A DNA stretch of 64,000 nt from Devosia sp. 2618 (lineage in GTDB: Bacteria; Pseudomonadota; Alphaproteobacteria; Rhizobiales; Devosiaceae). The stretch covers positions 2,666,001 to 2,730,000 of the forward strand of contig NZ_JBEPOO010000001.1 in NCBI RefSeq assembly GCF_040546815.1, written 5' to 3'. The translations under genes and the position numbers were made by a program. Below the pieces are notes generated by a model. That model was not told the DNA's origin. It saw only the letters and a list, made by a program, of their open reading frames with translations, and did not search any database. Shown here in pieces: positions 17,212-25,290 of this stretch. Numbering within the stretch: the first letter of the stretch is position 1; each line of letters opens with the position of its first letter.

Positions 17212-18135
17212 CTACGGGATGCGCTGATTCAATTCCGAGATCAATTGCGGGATGATTTCGAACAGGTCGCCGATCAGCGCGACATCGGCCAGCTTGACCA
17301 GCGGGGCTTCGGCGTCGGTGTTGATGGCGATGATTTTTTTGGCGCCCTGGATGCCGGCGAGATGCTGCAAAGCGCCGGAAATGCCGATGGCGATATAGAG
17401 ATCGGGCGCGATGATCTTACCGGTCTGGCCGATTTGCCAGTCATTGGGGGCGTAGCCCGCATCGACCGCAGCGCGGGTGGCGCCGACCGCTGCACCGAGC
17501 TTTTTGGCAAGGTTTTCAATGAGCTGGAAGTTTTCGGCTGAGCCGAGTGCGACACCGCCGCCGACCACGATCTGTGCGGTTGCGAGGTCTGGCGTGTCGC
17601 TTTCGGTACGGTGTTCGGCGATCAGACGGGCGGCGGAGGCCACAGCGCCATCAATGGCTTCGATGGGTGCGGCGTTGCCGGTTGCGGCGGGGCGGAAGGC
17701 CGAGGCGCGCAGCGTGAGGATATGCCTGGCCTGATTGTCGGTAACGGTTTGCACCGCGTTGCCGGCATAGATCGGGCGCTCGAACCGGTTGGGGCCGAGA
17801 ATGGCGACCACGTCAGTGACCGGCATCAGATCGAGTTTGGCGGCGAGGCGCGGGATGACATCCTTGCCAACACTTCCGGCGCTTGCGGCTACATAATGAT
17901 AACGGACTGCTAACCCCGACAGTAGCACTTCGAGGCTATCTGCTAACACATTGCCCTTGGCAGTCAGCACTTTGGCGACGCCAGCAAGGGTCGAAACGGA
18001 CTGTGCGATTGCGGTTGCATCGTCGGCGACGACCAGCACATCGACCGGGCCCAGTGCGCTGACGCCGGCAATGATGCGGGCAGTGGCGGGCGAGAGGACA
18101 CCGAGGTCGTGATCGGCGAGGACGAGTACGCTCAT
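17212..18135 (-). CDS. etfA: Electron transfer flavoprotein alpha subunit
   Basis: A 307-residue ETF alpha subunit. The N-terminal nucleotide-binding-fold domain starts MSVLVLADHD. The C-terminal FAD-binding domain carries IVVGGGVALGSAENFQLI, GATRAAVDAGYAPNDWQIGQTGK and the segment IAIGISGALQHLAGIQGAKK, the family signature. With EtfB it carries electrons from acyl-CoA and other dehydrogenases to ETF:quinone oxidoreductase. The start ATG 18135 overlaps the etfB stop (TGATG), giving translational coupling. The GTG one codon earlier is less likely. Confidence 0.96.
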   Translation of the reverse strand: MSVLVLADHDLGVLSPATARIIAGVSALGPVDVLVVADDATAIAQSVSTLAGVAKVLTAKGNVLADSLEVLLSGLAVRYHYVAASAGSVGKDVIPRLAAKLDLMPVTDVVAILGPNRFERPIYAGNAVQTVTDNQARHILTLRASAFRPAATGNAAPIEAIDGAVASAARLIAEHRTESDTPDLATAQIVVGGGVALGSAENFQLIENLAKKLGAAVGATRAAVDAGYAPNDWQIGQTGKIIAPDLYIAIGISGALQHLAGIQGAKKIIAINTDAEAPLVKLADVALIGDLFEIIPQLISELNQRIP

Positions 18136-18893
18136 CACAGCGCCTCCATCTGGGAAACTTCGGAGGCGATGTAGGCGGCGAGCTCGGAGACGGAGCCGAC
18201 AGTCTTTCCTGCCACTCGCTCGGCGGGCGGGGATATCTTTTCGACGGTCAGGCGCGGCACCAGATCAACCCCGAACTCGGCGCCGGTGCGAACGGCCAGC
18301 GGCTTGGAGCGCGCCTTCATCACCATGGGGAGCGCAGCGTTGCGCGGGGTATTGAGGCGCAAATCGGCGGTGACGATGGCGGGTAGCGGCACGGAGATGG
18401 TCTCGCGGCCGGTATCGACTTCGCGGGTGACTTCGAGCGACTGGCCGGTGACCTTGATCTCGGAGGCGAAAGTGGCCTGCGGACGACTGGTCAACGCTGC
18501 CAGCATCTGGCCGACATGATTGCTGTCGTCGTCGACGGCCTGCTTGCCGAGCAGCACAATGTCCGGGTTTTCCTCGGCAACAACCTTGGCTAGCAGTTTG
18601 GCGATAGCGAGGGTTTCGAGCGCGGCATCGGTTTCGATCAGGATGCCGCGATGAGCGCCCATGGCGAGCGCTGTCAGGATCACATCATTGGCGACTTTGG
18701 GGCCGATCGAGACGATGACGATTTCATCGCCGTGCCCGGCTTCCGACAGCTGCACCGCAGCCTCGACCGCGTGCTTGCAGAACGGGTTCATCGACATGCG
18801 AACGCCAGTGGTTTCGACGCCACTGCCATCGGGACGAACCCGGATGCGAACGTTGTGATCGACGACGCGCTTGATGGCGACCAGGATTTTCAT
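18135..18893 (-). CDS. etfB: Electron transfer flavoprotein beta subunit
   Basis: A 252-residue ETF beta subunit, normal length. MKILVAIKRVVDHNVRIRV, the conserved MNPFCKHAVEAAVQL, GKQAVDDDSNHVGQML and VTADLRLNTPRNAALPMVMKA are family hallmarks (AMP-binding side). Shine-Dalgarno GGAG lies 7 bases before ATG 18893. It forms the heterodimer with EtfA, encoded directly downstream with overlapping stop and start codons. Confidence 0.96.
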   Translation of the reverse strand: MKILVAIKRVVDHNVRIRVRPDGSGVETTGVRMSMNPFCKHAVEAAVQLSEAGHGDEIVIVSIGPKVANDVILTALAMGAHRGILIETDAALETLAIAKLLAKVVAEENPDIVLLGKQAVDDDSNHVGQMLAALTSRPQATFASEIKVTGQSLEVTREVDTGRETISVPLPAIVTADLRLNTPRNAALPMVMKARSKPLAVRTGAEFGVDLVPRLTVEKISPPAERVAGKTVGSVSELAAYIASEVSQMEAL

Positions 18894-19163
18894 GGGCAGC
18901 TCCGCAAGTTGGGCGTGTCATGGCAAATATGGCCGATGCGGGCAAGCCGCGCGGGCAGAAATTTGGGCTAGTTGAGTCAGGTTTGTTGGAAAAGGGTACT
19001 GGGGGGGTATGGGGCACGCCCCCTCATGCGGCAAGTCTGCTGAACGCAGAATTGCATCCCTCTCTCACAAGGGGCGAGGGGAAGAACAGAAAACCATGCT
19101 AAGGTTGACGGCAACGATTGGGGCAGCGAAACTGACCCAGAATTGACCGCTTTGGACTATTTT
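18894..19163. other. Divergent intergenic region, etfB / M20 hydrolase
   Basis: About 270 bases between divergently transcribed genes, so both promoters should lie here. The only structure seen is a degraded GC-rich repeat near 19015-19085 (CCCTCTCTCACAAGGGGCGA). No convincing operator was recognised. Confidence 0.5.
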
Positions 19164-20333
19164 ATGCCCGTTCTTAACCGTATCGCCGAGTTCCACGAAG
19201 AGATCGCCGCCTGGCGACAGGACTTTCACGCCCATCCGGAAATTCTCTACGAGGTGGTGCGGACGGCCGGGATCGTCGAGCAGAAGTTGCGGGAGTTTGG
19301 CTGCGACGAGGTTGTTCCCGGAATCGGGCGGACGGGTGTCGTTGGCATCATCAACGGGCGCACAAATACCAGCGGCCGTACCATTGGCCTGCGCGCCGAT
19401 ATGGACGCCCTGCCCGTCACCGAAAAGACCGGCAAGGACTATGCCTCGACCGTCGACGGCAAAATGCATGCCTGTGGCCATGACGGGCACACCGCCATGC
19501 TGTTGGGCGCAGCGAAGTATCTCGCCGAGACGCGCAATTTCGATGGCCGGATCGCGGTGATTTTCCAGCCGGCGGAAGAAGGCGGCGCGGGCGGCAAGGC
19601 CATGCTCGATGACGGGCTGGTCGACCGGTTCGGCATTGAAGAATTTTACGGCATGCACAATTGGCCCGGCATGCCCGTCGGCCATTTCGGCATCCGCGCC
19701 GGCGGCATCATGGCGGCGACGGACAGGTTTTATATCGACATCACCGGTCTGGGCGGTCATGCGGCGCGGCCGCAGACCACGATTGATCCGATCGTGGTGG
19801 CGGCCAACATGATTGTCGGGCTGCAGTCGATCGTCTCGCGCAATGTGGACCCACTGGCCAATGCTGTGCTGTCGGTGACGATGGTTGAGGCTGGCGAGGC
19901 GGACAATGTGATTTCGCGCACGGCCAAGATCACCGGCACGGTGCGCACGCTTGATTTGGGCATCCAGGATCTGATCGAGCAGCGGCTGGTCGATTTCGTG
20001 CCGCAGTTTGCCAGGAGCTTTGGCGCTGAAGCCAGCGTTCGCTATGCGCGCGGCTATCCGGTGACGGTCAATGCCGTCGAGCAGACGGCGTTTGCCGCCA
20101 AGGTTGCCGCCGAAGTAGTGGGCGCGGACCGGGTGGACGCCGATGCGCCACCATCAATGGGCGGCGAGGATTTCTCGTTCATGCTCGAAGAGCGGCCGGG
20201 CGCGTATATTTTCATCGGCAATGGCGACAGTTCCGAGCTGCATACCAATACTTATGACTTCAATGATGACGCGATCCCGGTGGGCGCGAGCTATTGGGTG
20301 AAGCTGGCGGAGCGGGCATTGCCGGTGGGGTAG
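19164..20333 (+). CDS. M20-family amidohydrolase (hippurate hydrolase-like)
   Basis: A 389-residue metallo-amidohydrolase of the M20D group (HipO/AbgB/IAA-amino-acid hydrolase). The start is ATG 19164 (MPVLNRIAEFHEEIAAWRQD). It shows the metal-binding motif HACGHDGHTAML, FQPAEEGGAGGKAML with the catalytic Glu pair, the lid-domain GHAARP, and a C-terminal GGEDFSFML. It should hydrolyse N-acyl amino acids or similar amides in the cytoplasm; the acyl group cannot be predicted. It is single or leads the plus-strand group at 19-22 kb, being followed by repeat elements rather than a tight operon partner. Confidence 0.9.
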   Translation: MPVLNRIAEFHEEIAAWRQDFHAHPEILYEVVRTAGIVEQKLREFGCDEVVPGIGRTGVVGIINGRTNTSGRTIGLRADMDALPVTEKTGKDYASTVDGKMHACGHDGHTAMLLGAAKYLAETRNFDGRIAVIFQPAEEGGAGGKAMLDDGLVDRFGIEEFYGMHNWPGMPVGHFGIRAGGIMAATDRFYIDITGLGGHAARPQTTIDPIVVAANMIVGLQSIVSRNVDPLANAVLSVTMVEAGEADNVISRTAKITGTVRTLDLGIQDLIEQRLVDFVPQFARSFGAEASVRYARGYPVTVNAVEQTAFAAKVAAEVVGADRVDADAPPSMGGEDFSFMLEERPGAYIFIGNGDSSELHTNTYDFNDDAIPVGASYWVKLAERALPVG

Positions 20334-20376
20334 GTTTGCTCGGTTTGTGGGTGGTCCACAGGCCGGTGTTTTTGGC

Positions 20377-20529
20377 TCACCCCCTCCCTGCCCTCCCCTC
20401 AAGGGGGAGGGTCAGATCGAGTGTTTTGGACGATTGTGCCACATAGTGCATAGGCGTGAATTTGACTGGATAGTGCCGCTGAGTGGAGTTCACCCTCCCC
20501 CTTGAGGGGAGGGCCAGGGAGGGGGTGGG
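20377..20529. repeat. Palindromic element abutting the DUF559 gene (left copy)
   Basis: Inverted repeat of about 152 bp. The left arm CCCCCTCCCTGCCCTCCCCT is complementary to the right arm AGGGGAGGGCCAGGGAGGGG. The loop contains GGACGATTGTGCCAC (20428-20442). The right end stops immediately before the ATG of the DUF559 gene and supplies its purine-rich ribosome binding site. Confidence 0.75.
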
Positions 20530-20901
20530 ATGTCGACGCGGGCGCAGCGTTTGAGGAAGAACCCGACCCCTGCCGAAGTCCGGTTTTGGCGCCTCATCGA
20601 ACCGCTTAGGCTTGGCGGTTATCACTTTCGCAAGCAGGTTCCGCTTGGGCCCTATGTTGCTGATTTCGCCTGCCATCGCGTCAAGCTGGTCATCGAGATC
20701 GATGGCGATACCCACTTTACTGAAACAGCGTTGGCCAAGGATCGTGAGCGCGAGGCGGCGTTAGCCAAGCATGGCTTTGCTGTTTTGCGGTTTACCAATG
20801 ATGAGATCATGAGCAATGGCGAGGGTGTGTATGCCGTGCTGACCTCTGCGTTGGCGGAGCGAAGTCCCCCTCCCTGGCCCTCCCCTCAAGGGGGCGGGTG
20901 A
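20530..20901 (+). CDS. DUF559 (Vsr-like fold) endonuclease-domain protein
   Basis: A 123-residue protein with the complete DUF559 core, a PD-(D/E)xK nuclease fold related to very-short-patch-repair endonuclease. ARKNP-like N-terminus (RLRKNPTPAEVRFWRLI), then YHFRKQVPLGPYVADFACH with the catalytic Asp, VIEIDGDTH with the E-x-D pair, and GFAVLRFTNDEI. Nothing is truncated in the core. Its ATG is directly next to one palindromic element. Its last dozen codons (SPPPWPSPQGGG) and stop are written by another copy of that element, so the whole gene is framed by the repeat. No methyltransferase or other Vsr partner is adjacent. The biological role of DUF559 proteins is unknown; a link with the spread of the repeat is my inference. 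Confidence 0.85.
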   Translation: MSTRAQRLRKNPTPAEVRFWRLIEPLRLGGYHFRKQVPLGPYVADFACHRVKLVIEIDGDTHFTETALAKDREREAALAKHGFAVLRFTNDEIMSNGEGVYAVLTSALAERSPPPWPSPQGGG

Positions 20902-20930
20902 GTTCGGTGGTGGTGGGACGATAGTGCCAC
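20866..20930. repeat. Palindromic element at the DUF559 3' end (right half-copy)
   Basis: CCCCCTCCCTGGCCCTCCCC and the following CTCAAGGGGG repeat the left arm of the element at 20377. About 16 bases later GGACGATAGTGCCAC (20916-20930) matches the loop of that element at 14 of 15 bases. The complementary right arm is missing. It overlaps the last codons of the DUF559 gene. Confidence 0.7.
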
Positions 20931-20975
20931 TAGCAAGGGCTTGCGGATCACCGCGTCCGACGCCAAAACAATTTC

Positions 20976-22028
20976 ATGTTCCTCACCACCCTCCTCCCCA
21001 CGCTGCTGACCATTGCCATTTCTGCCATCGGCGGCGGGTTGGCGACGTTTGTTGGCATCCCGGCCGGGTGGTTGATGGGTGGGGCGGTGGCCGTGACGGT
21101 GGCGGCGATGATCGGGGTGCCGATTGCGCTGCCGGGGTGGCTGCGGGATGTGACCTTTGTTTTGATCGGCATGTCGATGGGCGCCAGCGTGGCGCCCGAT
21201 AGTCTGACGCTGATTTCGAGCTGGCCGGTGAGTCTGGTGGCGCTGGCGCTTGAACTGGTGCTGATCATTACGCTGACCGGGTGGATGCTGGCCAAAGTGT
21301 TCAAGCTCGATGCGGGAACGGCCTATCTGAGCTCGTTTCCGGGGCATTTGTCGTTTGTGCTGGGCATTGCGGCGGCGGGGGTGGGTAATCCGCACCAGAT
21401 CGTGATCATTCAGGTGATCCGGATTTTGATGCTGACGATCTGCGTGCCGATCGGGGCGGTGTTTTTGCCGATCGATCACTTTGCGCCAGCGGTGACGACT
21501 GAGTTTTTGAGCGTCTGGCAATTGCTGGCGCTGGCGGCAGGCTGTGTGGCGGTGGGGCTGGTGTTCATCCGCCTCAAGGTGCCGGCGGGTCTGGTGCTGG
21601 GCGCGATGGCGGCGGCAACGGTCGCCAAGCTGGGCGGGCTCTATGTCGAGGCGGTGCCGACCCCGCTGGTAACGGCGACCTTTATCTGCACCGGGGCGTT
21701 GATCGGATCGCGTTTTGTCGGCATCACGCGTGCCGAGTTTTTGACGGCGGCAAAGGGCGGGCTGATCGCCACGTTGATGACCGTCGCCATCGTGACGCTG
21801 ATGGCCTATGGCGTCAGCCTTCTGGTAGACATGCCGTTTGGCCAGATCTGGCTGGGGCTGGCGCCCGGGGCGTTGGAGGGCATGGGCGCGCTGGGCATCG
21901 CGCTGGGTTATGATACGGCGTTCATTGCGGCGCATCACGTGATCCGGCTATTGTTGCTGAGTTTTGCTATTCCGGCGGTCGCATTGCTGCTGCGCCGGCG
22001 CGAGGCCGCCACAATCGCACGGCAGTAG
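20976..22028 (+). CDS. AbrB-family (duplicated AbrB) integral membrane protein
   Basis: A 350-residue hydrophobic protein with about nine to ten helices arranged as two homologous halves, matching the Gram-negative AbrB-duplication membrane family. This family was historically mislabelled ammonia monooxygenase and is not related to the AbrB DNA-binding protein. Typical pieces are PAGWLMGGA, SSFPGHLSFVLGIA, VIQVIRIL, VPAGLVLGAMA and a near-C-terminal LAPGALEGMGALGIALG. Function is not established and a transporter role is likely. ATG 20976 lacks a clear Shine-Dalgarno sequence. Confidence 0.82.
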   Translation: MFLTTLLPTLLTIAISAIGGGLATFVGIPAGWLMGGAVAVTVAAMIGVPIALPGWLRDVTFVLIGMSMGASVAPDSLTLISSWPVSLVALALELVLIITLTGWMLAKVFKLDAGTAYLSSFPGHLSFVLGIAAAGVGNPHQIVIIQVIRILMLTICVPIGAVFLPIDHFAPAVTTEFLSVWQLLALAAGCVAVGLVFIRLKVPAGLVLGAMAAATVAKLGGLYVEAVPTPLVTATFICTGALIGSRFVGITRAEFLTAAKGGLIATLMTVAIVTLMAYGVSLLVDMPFGQIWLGLAPGALEGMGALGIALGYDTAFIAAHHVIRLLLLSFAIPAVALLLRRREAATIARQ

Positions 22029-22049
22029 ATCGGCAAAGGAGATTCTCGA

Positions 22050-22352
22050 ATGCTTAGAACTGCACTCCCCCTCGTCGTCGTCGGGCTGCTTGCCAGCGTT
22101 GCGCCCGCCATGGCCGGGCCGATGTGTTTTGGCAGCAGCAGCGGCGTTCAGGTCAGCGTCGGCGCAGCCTTTGGCGGCAAGTTTACCGAGGACGACCAGA
22201 ACAAGTTCGACCAGATGCGCCTCAACCAGATGGGCATCGAGGCGACGCGTGTCGAGCGCTGGAACAATTGTATCCGCGCCTGGGTGCGGCAGGCCGATGG
22301 TCGCGAGACCATGGAATTTTATGATCCGCAGTCCTATGAGCGCGTGCAGTAA
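22050..22352 (+). CDS. Small secreted PepSY-like protein, paralogue 1
   Basis: A 100-residue exported protein: signal peptide MLRTALPLVVV to AMA-G, about 76 mature residues. The C-terminal part reads MRLNQMGIEATRVERWNNCI, then RAWVRQADGRETMEFYDP, which resembles PepSY_2-type domains (helix, Gly, strand, acidic residue, Cys, strand, DG turn, strand, DP). It shares VExWNNCxRA and the strand pattern with the next gene, so the two are tandem duplicates. It carries two cysteines in the mature part (C26 and the WNNC cysteine), which might pair. Role unknown; PepSY-like proteins often act as inhibitors or ligand binders in the periplasm. Confidence 0.7.
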   Translation: MLRTALPLVVVGLLASVAPAMAGPMCFGSSSGVQVSVGAAFGGKFTEDDQNKFDQMRLNQMGIEATRVERWNNCIRAWVRQADGRETMEFYDPQSYERVQ

Positions 22353-22502
22353 AGTCCGCGCCGAAATAAGATGAATATAACAGTCATCTAATTGACGAGC
22401 ACGATCGGCTAGGTCGTTCCAACTGTTGCAGTTTTTGGAACCAAGTGGCGTGGCATTGAGTTACAGTGCCAACCACTGCAATCCAAACAAAGGATGGACG
22501 GA

Positions 22503-22781
22503 ATGATCAAGATCATCATGGCAACTGCTGTTGCTGCAACCAGCCTTGCCTTCGTCACCCTGCCCGCGCAGGCCCAATCCGAGATGGCCTGCAATGCCAG
22601 CCATTCGATCGTGGGACGCGAGAACACCATTTCGCGCCAGCTTGAGCGCATGGGCTATGACGTGCAGAGCGTGGAGGCCTGGAACAATTGCGTCCGGGCC
22701 TATCTGGTGAACCCGGACGGGTCGCTTGAGATGGCGTTCTTCCAACCGGGCTCTCTAACCCGGATCAACATCAACGACTGA
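22503..22781 (+). CDS. Small secreted PepSY-like protein, paralogue 2
   Basis: A 92-residue exported protein. The start is ATG 22503, with AGGA 8 bases upstream; an in-frame ATG at 22494 is possible. The signal peptide ends AQA-Q. The mature part has ISRQLERMGYDVQSVEAWNN, then CVRAYLVNPDGSLEMAFFQP, the same fold and spacing as the gene 150 bases upstream, and also two cysteines. A strong intrinsic terminator follows directly. The gap between the paralogues is long enough for a separate promoter. Confidence 0.7.
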   Translation: MIKIIMATAVAATSLAFVTLPAQAQSEMACNASHSIVGRENTISRQLERMGYDVQSVEAWNNCVRAYLVNPDGSLEMAFFQPGSLTRININD

Positions 22782-22787
22782 TCATTG

Positions 22788-22819
22788 ATCGCCCCGGCTA
22801 AAACCGGGGCGATTTTTTT
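22788..22819. terminator. Intrinsic terminator, bidirectional position
   Basis: Perfect 10-bp stem ATCGCCCCGG / CCGGGGCGAT with a 6-base loop, followed by a run of seven T on the plus strand. It ends the plus-strand PepSY-like gene. The A-rich loop and position 4 bases before the convergent alpha-glucosidase stop suggest it limits read-through from both sides. Confidence 0.92.
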
Positions 22820-22822
22820 GGC

Positions 22823-24460
22823 TTATGCAGAGGCGACCGTGACGCCAGCCGAGACCGGGATGAAGGCATAGCCATTGGCGGTGAGGGTCAGCGTGTCGTC
22901 GGCCAGTGCGGCGTTTTGCGAGACGGGCTCCAGCACTGTGGTCGGGCCCAAGCCGCCGATCTTGATCTGCTGCGGTTCGGCCGAGAGGTTGAACAGACAA
23001 AGCAGGCTCGCATTGCCCTCGGTGCGCAGGAATGAGAGCACCGGCTCGGCCGTGTCGTAGAACAGGATATCGCCGGTTTTGAGCACGGGCTGGGTTTTGC
23101 GCCAGGCAAGAATGGCGCGGTAAAAGGCGAGCGTCGAGCCTGCGTCAGTGTTCTGGGTGGCGACGTTAAGCACCGATTGGGCCGACTTGACCGGCAGCCA
23201 TGGCGTGCCGGTGGTAAAGCCATTTGGGGCAGAGCCGCCATCCCATGGAATGGGCGTACGGCAGCCATCGCGGCCCTTGTCTTCGGGCCAGAAGCGGATG
23301 CCGCGCGGATCGGTCAGTTCTTCAAACAGCAGGTCGGTTTCGGGCAGTCCGAGCTCTTCGCCCTGATAGAGGCAGACCGAGCCCTTAAGCGACAGCACGA
23401 GCGCCGCCGACTGGCGGGCCAGCGCGTTTTGCGCCTCGGCATGGGGCGCCCAGCGGGTGACGTGACGCGGCACGTCGTGATTGGAAAAGCTCCAGCACGG
23501 CCAGCCATCGGGGCCTTCGCGGAAGAACTGTTCGATGCGGGTGCGAAAGTGGGCGGCGGTGAAATCGTCGCCAAGGAAATCAAAGCCGTAGCACATGTGC
23601 AGCGTGTCGCCGCCCGAGGTGTATTCGGCCATCAGCGCCACGGACTTATGGCTATCGCCGACCTCTCCGACCGAGGTGGCGCCGGGAAATTCGTTGAGCA
23701 GCGAACGGACGCGGCGCAGGAAATCGACATTTTCCGGCTGGCTCTTGGAATAGACATGCTCCTGCATGTCATAGGGGTTCACGGCATAGGCGAGGTGTTC
23801 GCTCTTGATCTTGTTGGGCGGATTGGAGCGCAGCTGCTTGTCGTGGAAGTAGTAGTTGACGGTATCGAGGCGGAAGCCATCGATGCCGCGCTCGAGCCAG
23901 AACCGCATGATATCGAGCACCGCGTCCTGCACGTCCGGATTGTGGAAGTTCAGGTCAGGCTGGCTGGCGAGGAAATTGTGCATGTAATATTGGCCGCGCG
24001 TCGGGTTCCATTCCCAGGCGCGGCCACCGAACACGGCGGGCCAATTGTTTGGTGGGGAGCCATCGGGCAGCGGATCGGCCCAGACATACCAGTCGGCTTT
24101 GTGATTGGTGCGGTTGAGGCGCGATTCCTGGAACCACGGATGCTGGTCGGAGCTGTGGCTCACCACCTGATCCATGATGACCTTGAGGCCGCGGGCATGG
24201 GCCTGGGCGACGAGGCTGTCGAAATCCTGCAGCGAGCCGAACAGCCGATCAACCTCGCGATAATCGGACACGTCATAGCCCATATCGGCCTGTGGCGACT
24301 GGGTGATCGGCGAGAGCCAGATGCAGTCGACACCAAGGCCGGCAATGTGATCGAGGCGCGCGATGATGCCCGGCAGATCGCCGATGCCGTCGCCATTGCT
24401 GTCCTGAAACGAGCGGGGGTAAACCTGATAGATCACTCCGCCGCGCCACCATTCGGTCAT
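22823..24460 (-). CDS. Alpha-glucosidase, glycoside hydrolase family 13 (second copy)
   Basis: A 545-residue cytoplasmic GH13 enzyme and clear paralogue of the protein encoded at 10479-12146. It shares WWRGGVIYQVYPRSFQD, DGFRLDTVN (nucleophile Asp), SVGEVGD (acid/base Glu), FSNHDVPRH (third Asp), SVCLYQGEELGL and RDGCRTPIPW. The start ATG 24460 has AGGAG 7 bases upstream. The two copies differ in the inserted loop after the nucleophile (CSLAFENNPVVKPED versus HDKQLRSNPPNKIKSEH), which lines the active site, so their substrate ranges may differ. This copy is monocistronic here, facing the GNAT gene on its 5' side. Confidence 0.9.
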   Translation of the reverse strand: MTEWWRGGVIYQVYPRSFQDSNGDGIGDLPGIIARLDHIAGLGVDCIWLSPITQSPQADMGYDVSDYREVDRLFGSLQDFDSLVAQAHARGLKVIMDQVVSHSSDQHPWFQESRLNRTNHKADWYVWADPLPDGSPPNNWPAVFGGRAWEWNPTRGQYYMHNFLASQPDLNFHNPDVQDAVLDIMRFWLERGIDGFRLDTVNYYFHDKQLRSNPPNKIKSEHLAYAVNPYDMQEHVYSKSQPENVDFLRRVRSLLNEFPGATSVGEVGDSHKSVALMAEYTSGGDTLHMCYGFDFLGDDFTAAHFRTRIEQFFREGPDGWPCWSFSNHDVPRHVTRWAPHAEAQNALARQSAALVLSLKGSVCLYQGEELGLPETDLLFEELTDPRGIRFWPEDKGRDGCRTPIPWDGGSAPNGFTTGTPWLPVKSAQSVLNVATQNTDAGSTLAFYRAILAWRKTQPVLKTGDILFYDTAEPVLSFLRTEGNASLLCLFNLSAEPQQIKIGGLGPTTVLEPVSQNAALADDTLTLTANGYAFIPVSAGVTVASA

Positions 24461-24569
24461 ACCGGACTCCTGCCCCGATTCATTGCCACGTTGAGGCGAC
24501 GCTATCTGGTTGCTGGTTCAGATGGAATCGCCGTCTGGTGCAGGTAAGCCGTGCGAGAGAGGCAGGACG

Positions 24570-25031
24570 ATGGCGCTTGAAACAGGATTATTGATCGACC
24601 ACGCAGAGACCATCGAGCGGCTGACGGCGCTGCTCGATGCGCAATGGCCCGATTGGTACAATCCCCGCGGGGCATCGGCGCGGACGGATCTAAGCGAACG
24701 AATGCGACGGGATGGATTGCCGCTGGGCATAGTGGCGCTGGTGGATGGCGAGGTGGCGGGCACCTGTGCGGTGACAGCCGGATCGGGTGGCGTGGTGACG
24801 GAACGGTCGCCGTGGCTCAGCGGGCTGGTAGTGGCGCCGGAAATGCGGCGACGGGGCGTGGGGCGGGCGATGCTGGGTCGGGCCCGGCAGGAGGCGCGGC
24901 GGCTGGGGCATCAGTGGATTTATGCACTGACAGCGGATGCGGCGGGGTTGTTTGAGGCCGAGGGGTGGGTGGAGGTCGATCGGATCGAGGTTGCCGGAGT
25001 GCCGCACCGGGTGTTTCGGGCGCGGGCTTGA
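24570..25031 (+). CDS. GNAT-family N-acetyltransferase
   Basis: A 153-residue GNAT fold protein. The start ATG 24570 is chosen for AGGACG directly upstream and the homologous-looking MALETGLLIDHAETI; an upstream TTG would add a charged non-conserved stretch. The acetyl-CoA loop is LVVAPEMRRRGVGRAMLGRA (R/QxxGxG/A pattern RRRGVGRA). The LPLGIVALVDGEVAGTCAV strand pair precedes it and LFEAEGWVEV follows. It transfers an acetyl group from acetyl-CoA to an unknown amine. It is divergent from the second alpha-glucosidase gene. Confidence 0.85.
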   Translation: MALETGLLIDHAETIERLTALLDAQWPDWYNPRGASARTDLSERMRRDGLPLGIVALVDGEVAGTCAVTAGSGGVVTERSPWLSGLVVAPEMRRRGVGRAMLGRARQEARRLGHQWIYALTADAAGLFEAEGWVEVDRIEVAGVPHRVFRARA

Positions 25032-25073
25032 GGGGCGGTGGTCCGCGAGGTTTACAGTGGGCGCGGGTGGGCC

Positions 25074-25252
25074 TTCACCCCTCACCCTAGCCCTCTCCCC
25101 TGAGGGGCGAGGGGATACGATCGGGGGGTGGGGCGGTATTGACGGTCGAATTGAACGGGCTGCTTCCGAGCTGCCCCCGGGTTAAGCCCGAAGGCAAGCC
25201 CGGGGATTTGGAATCGCGCGCCACCCTTGATCCCTCCCCGCAAGGGGGAGGG
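25074..25252. repeat. Composite GC-rich palindromic region (family A related)
   Basis: The 258-base gap between the GNAT and dehydrogenase genes holds CCCTAGCCCTCTCCCCTGAG near 25084 and CCCTCCCCGCAAGGGGGAGG near 25231, with a CCCGGGTTAAGCCCGAAGGC segment between them. They are related in type to the family A palindromes but less regular. No gene is seen here. Confidence 0.55.
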
Positions 25253-25290
25253 TGTTGACTGCTCTATCCAGCTACTTTCAAGAAAGCCCC

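Noticed and set aside
23177..24547. 456-codon open frame on the plus strand
   Set aside because: Antisense shadow of the second alpha-glucosidase.
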